A stretch of DNA of 13,804 nt from Bremia lactucae (taxonomy: Eukaryota; Oomycota; Peronosporomycetes; Peronosporales; Peronosporaceae), in the NCBI RefSeq assembly GCF_004359215.1, contig NC_090612.1, positions 5,780,609-5,794,412 of the forward strand. Reading direction: 5' to 3'. The notes under the pieces were generated by a model. The model saw only the letters and a program-made list of their open reading frames with translations, did no database searches and was not told where the DNA came from. Shown here in pieces: positions 6,414 to 13,804 of the stretch; position 1 is the first letter of the stretch; every line of letters starts with the position of its first letter. Made by a program: the position numbers and the translations under genes.

Positions 6414-9400
6414 TTAATAAGGCATAACGCAGCAACTTTCATTCGTACCGTTTATTTGGCGCTTCTCGGCTTCAACTTCAGAACGATCTCTTGCAAAGCT
6501 CAACGAGAAAATTCCAGACGGGACGACTAGCTTCGGTAATTTGTCTTGTCGAACTACAAAATGCAACATCAATGTCATACTAGAAATAAGCAAATCTCGA
6601 ATCCAAAGCTTAAACAAATTCGCTTCAGCAATAAAACAAATAAGTACTTACTGCACGTCATAGCACATGCATTGCGCGTAGACTCACGCTTCTCATCCAC
6701 GGTGGTCAAAGAGATCAATTGGTTCTCTCGAAGGTCCTGCAGCTGCGCCGACTTGGCTGACAAACGATTTTCCAAAGCAGACTTCTCGCTTTGTAACGCG
6801 CTTATCTCTTTACCGGCCTTAACAGCTGCCGCCTCCAATTTTGCAGTTGCAGCTTGCAGTTGCATCGACAATGAAGACAACATGCTTTTCAGCTGCACGA
6901 TTTCTTCATTCTTCTCGCAGCATCGCGCTATGGCCTCTGATCGACTTCTTTTGATAGAAGATATATCGCACAACAGCACGCGAATGGTTTCCTCACAATT
7001 AAACCCCATTGCCTGGAGTTCGTCCAGCTTCAATTTATTGGCAGATAAAGAGATTTCTAGAACAGACTTCTCACTTCGAAATTTACATGCTTCATCTCTG
7101 GCGCTGGCATCCAAAGCCTCCACCTCACCTAAAGCTGCTTGTAATTGCTTAAACAAAGAAGATAGCTCGTTTTTAAGCTGCAGCATCCGCTCGTCCTTCT
7201 CGCTGCATTTCGCCATGAGTTCCGATTGACCGCTCTTCAAAGCAATTATTTCGCTACAAAGCAAGCGCTTCTCTTCTGCAAATTTAATCTGCTTCGCCAA
7301 AAGCTTTTCTTGCTGTGCACTCTTGGCTGATGTCACGGCTTGAAGCTGCTCCGACAAAATAGACATCTCAATCTCGAGCTCCACCATCCGCTCGACATTC
7401 TCGATGCATTGCGCTATAGCTTCGGATTGACAGCTCTTCAAGGCAGATACTTCGCTAAACAGCAAGTGCTTTTCTTTCTCCAATTCATTCTGCTTCGCCA
7501 AAAGCTTTTCTTCTTGGGCCTTCTTTGCTGACAAATGCTCTTCAAGAAGACACTTTTCGCTCTGCAAAGAACGCAATTCGTCACCAACCTTAGCAGCCGA
7601 GGCCTCGGCTTTCGCCGTTACGGCTTGAAGCAGCTCCGACAAAATAGACATCTCAATCTCGAGCTCCACCATCCGCTCGTCTTTCTCGATGCATTGCGCT
7701 ATAGTTTCGGATTGACCGCTCTTCAAGGCAGATACTTCGCTAAACAGCAAGTGCTTTTCTTTCTCCAATTCATTCTGCTTCGCCAAAAGCTTTTCTTCTT
7801 GGGCCTTCTTTGCTGACAAATGCTCTTCAAGAAGTGACTTTTCGCTCTGCAAAGCACGGAATTCGTCACCAGTCTTAGCAGCCGAGGCCTCGGCTTTCGC
7901 CGTTACGGCTTGGAGCTGCTCCGACAAAATAGACATCTCAATATCGAGCTTCACCATCCGCTCGTCTTTCTCGATGCATTGCGCTATAGTCTCGAATTGA
8001 CCGCTCTTCAAGGCAGATATTTCGCTGAACAGCAAGTGCTTTTCTTTCTCCAATTCATTCTGCTTCGCCAAAAGCTTTTCTTCTTGGGCCTTCTTTGCTG
8101 ACAAATGCTCTTCAAGAAGACACTTTTCGCTCTGCAAAGCACGCAATTCGTCACCAGTCTTAGCAGCCGAGGCCTCGGCTTTCGCCGTTACGGCTTGGAG
8201 CTGCCCCGACAAAATAGACATCTCAGTTTCGAGCTTCACCATCCGCTCGTCTTTCTCGATGCATTGCGCTATAGTCTCGGATTGACCGCTCTTTAAGGTA
8301 GATACTTCGCTAAACAGTATGCGCTTTTCTTTCTCCAATTCATTCTGTTTCGCCAAAAGCATTTCTTCTTGGGCCTTCTTTGCTGATAAATGCTCTTCAA
8401 GAAGTGACTTTTCGCTCTGCAAAGCACGCAATTCGTCACCAGCCTTAGCATCTGATGCCTCGGCTTTCGCCGTTACGGTTTGAAGCTGCTCCGACAAAAT
8501 AGACATCCTAGTCTCGAGCTTCCTCATCTGCTCGTCTTTCTCGATGCATTTCGTCATAGTCTCGGATTGACCGCTCTTCAAGGCAGATATTTCGCATAAC
8601 AGCAAGCGCTTCTCTTTCTCCAATCGGTTCTCCTTGGCCAAAAGCTTTTCTTCCTGTACAATTTTAGCTGGAAAATGCTCTTCAAGAAAAGGGTTTTCGC
8701 TCTGCAAAGCAAGCATTTCACTACCGGCATTGGCATATGAGACCTCGGCTTTCGCCGTGGAGGCTTGAAGTAGCTCCGATAACGAAAACAGCTCAATTTT
8801 GAGCTGCATTATCCGCTCGTCTTTCTCGCTGCAGTTCACCATGGCACCCGGTTGACTGTTTTTTAAAGCAGATACTTCGCTTAACAGCACGCGCTTCGCT
8901 TCTGCAAATTCATTCTGCTTCGCCAAAAGCTTTTCTTGCTGTGTTTCCTTGGATGACACATGCTCTTCAAGAAGAGACTCCTCGCTCTGCAAAGCACGCA
9001 ATTCGTCGCCAGCCTTAGCATCTAAATCCACAGCTTTCGCCGTAACGGCTTGAAGCTGCTTCGACAAAGCAGATGACTCAGTCTCAAACTGCACCATCCG
9101 CTCGTCGTTCTTGCTAAAATTCGCCATAGTCTTCGCTTGACCGCTTTTTAAAGCAGATATTTCGCTCAAAAGCAAACGCTTCTCGTTCTCAAATTCATTC
9201 TGCTCCGCCAAAAGCTTCTCTTGATGTACACTCTTGGCTGACAATTGCTCTTCAAGAAGAGAAATTTTGCTCTGCAAAGCAAGCAATTCATTACCAGCAT
9301 TGGCATCCGAGGCCTCAGCATTCGCCGTGATTGCTTGAAGTAGCTCCGATAACGAAAACAGCTCAGACTCTAGCTGCAATATCCGCTCATCCTTCTTGCT

Positions 9401-11528
9401 GCAGTTTGCCATGGCCTCCGATTGACCGCTTTTCTCGCTGGATTGTGCTTTTGCCTCAAACTGTCCACTCTCCGGAGCATACGCCTCCCTTGAGGACATA
9501 TGTTTGTGTAATTCAACAGCATTCTGCTGCGCCTGGAACGTTACCAACTGCGCTTTTGTGACTGACATATGTTCTTTCAAAACAGACTCCTCGCTACGCA
9601 AAGCGCCTGCTTCTTCACTAGCCTTGACATTTGCAGTAGTCACCGAATCAGATTTCTGCTGCTTTGAAAATATAGGCAGGTCCCTATCTGTGGGCGTATC
9701 ATATTGAATTGCTGATGATGATAGTTGCATGGGTGACGATATTGGGCTTAATCGATTTCGCAATTGCACAAACTTAATTTGCGATTTTATGAATTGCTCG
9801 GCAGCTTTGGACTGGTTTTTAGATTGCATTTTTGCGTCAAGAGGATGACCACATATATCCACTACCACTCCATCATTTTGCCTTGATGTAAAAAGTTTGT
9901 TTTGCTCACTAATTATCTCAAACTTCTCGTGGAATTTTTCGAGCTCGTGAGTCTTCGCCTTTACTTGCCTTGCAAGCAATGCGTTTTTCTTCTGAAGCTG
10001 AGCAATTTTGTCTTTCCAATCTGTTTTCTTTTGATGCATACTTTCTGTCTGGTCAATTCCGGACAGCTGCGAACCACGCGGCGTGACGAGTTGTGACAGC
10101 AAAGAAACTTCACAAGGATCTGTTGATACCACTATTGGTGTTAAAGAGATTTGGCTTGGCAAATTAGATTCATTTGTGAGAGATGTGGCACTTTTCCAAT
10201 GCGAAAGTGCCTGTGTTGGTAACTCTTCACCTTGTGGGAGTAACATTCTATTGCACAGAGCAATTGATGTTATGGCAGATTGCTTGCTAGGTATTACAAC
10301 ACTGTTGTCCGCGTGAGTCGCATTATCTCCAGAAAATCGGATCTTTGCTGCGCTTTCTGAATCAACTGTATTAGTAATCGTCGCAAGTTGCCTGCGTTTG
10401 GCAGTCTAATAGCCAACATACAGAGGCGCATGCAATGAGTTCTATGTTATTTAAGCTCATGATTCAAAAACAGAAGGGCTACCTGGCGTGATGCACCGCA
10501 TATAGCCTCCTTAAGAGATCGCTTCAAATGTTTTTTTACTCCATTAGCCATCCTGTTGTCCATTCTTCGAGCAGCAAATACATGAGCAAAAGCAATAAAT
10601 ATGTACACGGCGAGCATTCATCGTACTTTTCATTGTCTTCGGGCCAGATTGCGATATAATTCCTAATTAAAGAAAAAATAAAAGTTAGTGCAATTTTAAT
10701 AGCCTCAAGTTTCCGTACCAATAGCAATCGCGAGCTTTTTCTCGTCCTTTTGGCGATGCATCGCTCAGCGATGCCTCGACACGCAATTATTATTTTTAAA
10801 ATATTCCAGAATCGATCTGCTGCTATATTGCTTACCACGATAGCTGTCTGGAGAGGCATCCTAAATTTCTCAAGCACGGCACTATTCCAGCCTCTTAATG
10901 CCAAATTTGTGTAATGAATACAACTTTCTCTCACGTCGCGATTTCTAAAGGCCGTCAAAACGGTAAGCTTATCATCTCCATACGTATGGTGATTACAGAA
11001 AGTTTTCTTACTTGCTAGCATCCAGCACTTGCAAAATAGGCGCTAACACGAATCGACTCGGAGTAGCTTGTACAATGGTCTCAATGCAGCTGTGGACCGC
11101 AGCAGTATTAACCTGTCACCTCAATTCAGCCTTACACCTCCCTTTTCATCCATCGTGTGGTTATGGCTAACCTTGTTCGACCCTCCTCGTGCATCTAGCA
11201 GTGTGGGGAATACGTTTCGCAGGAAAATTTTGCACCTAAGGGGCCCTAATGCCTGAGCTAGTAATGAAAGTGTGATGCACGCCTCTTTCACGACAGTGGA
11301 ACGCAGATCAGTCACAGTGACGCGAAAAGGCTGCGTTAGGGCTTGGACATTCTCGGGCGTAAACAAATTCGCCGCGCCTTCAGCTCCAACGGTCTCAGGC
11401 GCATTATAAAGCTTTTTTTGAAGCATTGAAAAGTCCGAAAGAAGCCCTTGAAGCTCCACAAAGGCCGCGCACTTATCTTGCCACTCCTCTTCCGGCTGGA
11501 GTAGCCGTTTACCCAATTCCAACACCAT
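6414..11528 (-). CDS. CLASP-type TOG domain fused to tandem-repeat coiled coil
   Basis: Minus-strand exons 11528-11172, 11112-11012, 10944-10836, 10774-10719, 10662-10627, 10564-10483, 10405-6652 and 6553-6414 join in phase into about 1544 aa. All introns are GT-AG (56-98 bp). Residues 1-247 resemble the CLASP N-terminal TOG (HEAT-repeat) domain: EEEWQDK with the loop Trp16, DLRSTVVKEACITL (74-87), CIETIV, NRDVRESC, and SLSDASPKGREKARDCYW (191-208) followed by IWPEDNEK. TOG domains bind tubulin. A linker then leads to a coiled coil from about 370 to 1490 made of 95-residue repeats. The 45-residue last exon ends CCVMPY. Most CLASPs carry several TOG domains and no such array, so the architecture is unusual. 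A microtubule or cytoskeletal scaffold role is inferred. The start at 11528 has a good context (AACATGG). An upstream 36-nt exon at 11651-11616, spliced at GTGCGT/ATTAG, would add 19 residues. Confidence 0.85.
6715..9430 (-). repeat. Tandem 285-bp (95-aa) coding repeat, ten copies
   Basis: The anchor ATCCGCTC (or close variants), coding for the KDER segment, falls at 9381, 9096, 8811, 8526, 8241, 7956, 7671, 7386, 7185 and 6900. Every step is 285 bp except 7386 to 7185, which is 201 bp. That step matches an 84-bp (28-residue) in-frame deletion near 7330, between LQAVT and SAKSAQ. The copies spanning about 7330-8420 are nearly identical, so they expanded recently; the outer copies have diverged. 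A degenerate partial copy lies upstream near 9590. The unit carries LEEHLSAK, EKLLAKQNE, SALKSGQSE, EKDERM and LSEQLQAVTAKAEAS motifs with leucines spaced as in a coiled coil. Confidence 0.92.
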
Positions 11529-11805
11529 GTTCGTCTTGCCTCCAAACGTCTAATGTAACAGATAGATTGAGCGCCAAGTTAAAGTGATAAGTAGGTAGGT
11601 AGATCAAAGACGCACCATAAGACTCATGTCGGCGCGCTGGTCGCCTCTCATGGATTCCGCGCTTTGGAATGTAAGTCGTTCAACAATCTAAAGAAATGCA
11701 CGAACTTTTTGCTTGCTAAATATTATATTTATAAATTATAAACTTATATAGAAGCAAGCGGTCCACTAACATTTTTAATATTTTAGAAAAGAAGTGCAAG
11801 TAGTG
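11529..11805. promoter_or_regulatory. Divergent promoter region with likely 5' UTR intron
   Basis: This separates the minus-strand TOG gene from the plus-strand CHORD gene. On the plus strand GTAAGT at 11671 and TATTTTAG ending at 11786 define a consensus intron of 116 bp. The exon before it has ATGs at 11626 and 11650, but splicing puts them in a frame that stops at 11826-11828, so they would make a short upstream ORF (28 codons from 11626) overlapping the main ATG. On the minus strand a candidate first exon occupies 11651-11616. The two 5' exons would overlap in antisense. AT-rich sequence fills 11715-11750. Confidence 0.5.
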
Positions 11806-12910
11806 ATGACGACACCGCGAAAGGTTGAGGGTGCAATGGCGAAAAAGGTGTATATGCATTACAAGGAAGGTAGCGAGGATCAAGCGCTAACTCTTAAGAT
11901 GACACTACCATCGAGATGGGCAGGCCATACATCAGACTATCTCAAAAATGTGCGTTATCGAATGTTCTGGAATGGTCATTGGGCCAGAATGATCATAATG
12001 ATTGTCACGCAGTTCTTCGTAGAGCACTATAATAATAAAAAGCCAGAAAGCGCTCTAGATGCTGCTGAACTCCATTTAGAGAAGAAGAATAGTACCGCTC
12101 TATTTGGTGATGAGCTGCTACACACCGCGGTTCAGAAGTATGATGACCTGTTCCTTAAGGCTGGAGCCTCCCCACTAAAACCCGTTAGCGCCCCAAGTAA
12201 GTATGCTTAATTGCATAATTGCGATAGAAGATTCGTTTCGATTCAAAATTTATTTAACTTTGTTTACTGCAGAGAGCGTATCGGTCGCCAACAAGTATAA
12301 GCAGTGCAAGAACCACGGGTGTCAGAAAAAGTTCTTAAACGAGGAAAACCACGACGAGGCATGTAGCTATCATCGCCTTCCGCCGCTATTTCATGATATG
12401 AAGAAAGGCTGGCAGTGTTGCTCTTCCAAAATGGTGTACGATTGGGATGACTTCGAGAAGATCGAGCCTTGTGTTGTCGGTTGCCACTCAGAAGTGGGTT
12501 CCAATGAGCAGTTTGCAGCTTCGCCAACCGTGGCTGCGGCAGATATCGCAGCAAAAAAATCTTTAGGCACTGCTATCTCGCAAGTGGCTCCGCTTAAGTC
12601 AATTGAAGACTTTAACCAGAAAAATCCAGACGCGGTGACCGCAGTCTCTGCAGCCAAGGACAGTCAGTTGGCTCCACCTCCAAAACGGTTGGATGGCAAA
12701 GCGAAGTGCGTTAATTTCGGCTGTCAGCAGGAGTATGTAGTGGATGAAAACACGGAGACGTCTTGCAAACACCATGCTGGTCCGCCCGTATTCCACGATG
12801 CGGGCAAGTACTGGAGCTGTTGCCCAAAGAACGTCAAGTACGACTTCAACTCATTCCTTAAGGTGCCGGGATGTGTTGTTTCTACTCATACGGACATCAA
12901 GACAGCGTAA
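11806..12910 (+). CDS. Two-CHORD zinc-binding protein (RAR1/CHORDC1-related), 3 exons
   Basis: Exons 11806-11949, 12013-12196 and 12273-12910, with GT-AG introns of 63 and 76 bp, give 321 aa. CHORD 1 (about 121-181) shows C121, C126, C140, H143, H150, C158, C159, C176 and H181. CHORD 2 (about 255-315) shows C255, C260, C274, H277, H284, C292, C293, C310 and H315. Each CHORD binds two zinc ions in known members, which act as HSP90/SGT1 co-chaperones (plant RAR1 in immunity receptor stability, animal CHORDC1). Residues about 15-100 form a further conserved-looking domain (KKVYMHYKEG, LTLKMTLPSRW, FFVEHYN, LDAAELHLE), possibly of ubiquitin-like fold. No CS domain follows CHORD 2, unlike animal CHORDC1, and I see no CCCH motif between the CHORDs as in plant RAR1. 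ATG 11836 (MAKKVYM) is an alternative start. An AATAAA lies at 13091. Confidence 0.93.
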
Positions 12911-13368
12911 ATGAAATTGACATTTTTTGGCATCGGCTGAATGATCTCGTTTATTACGAGAGCAAATTGGTGAATTGAAAGTCTCACAACTTCTACATTC
13001 ACGTTTATTATAGAGGCTAGTGGCTTTAGCTTTCTTAAGGCTATGAAAATTTAAATTCGAAATCGCTGAATTTTGTGCTCGTCACCCATTAATAAAAAAA
13101 ACTTATCTTGTAGTAATTAAGCACGCTTTTTATTCTTACAAAAAAGGCGTACATAAAAAGTACGCTTACTTCAAAATAAATCAGTCTCACGGCGCTGTTT
13201 ATCCCTCATCATCGCTACTAACTCTTCGCGAACACGAAGAAATTTTATAACGTGCTTTTTTTAGATTGGCTGACAAGCCCTTGGCTAGCAGTGGGGAAGT
13301 CGGCTCCGCGAGTCTTGTTCGTAAGGCTTGTGGACTTATTGGTATTAGTGAGAATGAAAAAGGTAGCA
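12911..13368. other. 3' flank of the CHORD gene, no gene
   Basis: AT-rich sequence with AATAAA at 13091-13096 and a hairpin of six paired bases, GCGTAC/GTACGC, around 13147-13165. Short frames on both strands near 13199-13470 run into the LTR repeat and show no protein features. Confidence 0.45.
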
Positions 13369-13600
13369 TGTAGGCGGGCACGTCGTAATGCGACCACGCT
13401 CTACTTAGACACACACCCTAGCACAGCGAGGAAGCGGTTTAGCCTGCTTCTCTTGCGTGCAGTGAGGTAGTTGTGGTGGGCGCGTTAGCGACCTCACCCA
13501 ACGCACTAAGAACTTTGATTAAGTGTCGTCACGGGAGCGGTAATCCGGCTCGTGCGCACTTATCAAGCTTGATTTATCTCCGAAATTAACTTTGAAGAGG
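13369..13600 (-). repeat. Partial LTR, minus orientation
   Basis: TGTAGGCGGGCACGTCG at 13369 onward matches 638-747 plus 1194-1300 in the same orientation, including ACGCTCTACTTAGACACACA and TTAGCGACCTCACC. It is the downstream half of the same LTR type. It lacks the nested insertion and so gives the empty-site sequence. Similarity to the left copy fades after about 13570. The U3 half that should follow is missing and is replaced by an LTR in the opposite orientation. Confidence 0.65.
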
Positions 13601-13603
13601 AAG

Positions 13604-13804
13604 TGTAACCGGTTAAAGTTGCCCTAATGTTACACAGTCCCCGTTAAGTACATTTGGTGTACTTAAGGGGATGGTCAATTACTAAATAATAGTAATTAGA
13701 CCCAACACTCGGGTGTGGTGCACATTTGTGACCAACCCTTGTGGATGTGATGCACATGGGTCCATTCACATTAGGAGGGATGACGGCTAGCGTCATCCGT
13801 TACG
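13604..13804 (+). repeat. Partial LTR (U3 part), plus orientation, cut by window end
   Basis: TGTAACCGGTTAAAGTTGCCC at 13604 starts a plus-strand copy of the U3 found inverted at 1415-1636. The hairpins at 13639-13670 and 13677-13697 are preserved. It has one TGACG...CGTCA palindrome where the left copy has two. The preceding GAAGAGGAAG is purine-rich and could be a polypurine tract of a plus-strand element, but no coding region precedes it. The window ends inside the repeat. Confidence 0.7.

Noticed and set aside
7340..8296. Repeated plus-strand frames of 63-93 codons
   Set aside because: They are antisense shadows of the tandem coiled-coil repeat. They recur every 285 bp only because the coding repeat does.
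10536..11021. A 161-codon minus-strand frame as an independent gene
   Set aside because: It reads through four introns; only its exon parts (NRDVRESC..., NYIAIWPEDNEK) look like protein, and they fit the TOG gene in phase.
11794..11805. GTG start for the CHORD protein
   Set aside because: Eukaryotic initiation at GTG is unlikely, and ATGs at 11806 and 11836 are in frame just downstream.
13252..13470. 72-codon plus-strand frame at the right end
   Set aside because: It runs into the LTR repeat at 13369 and has no protein features.

Overview
The window reads as nuclear DNA of an oomycete (Phytophthora or downy mildew type). This rests on compact genes with many 56-98 bp GT-AG introns, an inward-rectifier K+ channel gene (a family generally missing from plants and most fungi), a CHORD protein, and dense Ty3/gypsy-type LTR debris. 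The lineage is inferred from gene content, not from a database match. I see no RNA genes, CRISPR arrays or bacterial-type operons.

Layout. (1) 1-3880 is repeat DNA. It holds the end of one LTR (1-275), about 360 bp with no gene, and then a decayed Ty3/gypsy element on the minus strand: LTR 638-1636, polypurine tract, integrase C-terminus, a 100-N assembly gap, and a broken gag. A 441-bp solo LTR (748-1188) is nested in the LTR. (2) 3881-4644 has no gene I can support. (3) 4645-6160 (+) is a six-exon inward-rectifier potassium channel of 400 aa, visible only after joining exons. (4) 6414-11528 (-) is one large gene that looks like several unrelated reading frames until nine introns-and-exons are resolved: an N-terminal CLASP-type TOG domain spliced onto a coiled coil built from 95-residue repeats (about 1544 aa). 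(5) 11806-12910 (+) is a three-exon protein with two CHORD zinc-binding domains. (6) 12911-13368 is 3' flank, and 13369-13804 is again LTR sequence, partly inverted relative to the left copy.

The three host genes form a gene island of about 8.3 kb between LTR blocks. The channel and TOG genes converge with 253 bp between their stop codons. The TOG and CHORD genes diverge and their 5' ends may overlap. Nothing suggests that the three work in one pathway: their products point to membrane K+ flux, microtubule binding, and co-chaperone activity.

The most notable signals are the TOG plus tandem coiled-coil architecture with its exact 285-bp periodicity; the chain of palindromes in the LTR U3, including one stem with a compensatory base-pair change between copies; and the nested solo LTR, whose empty site can be read from the other LTR copy in the window.
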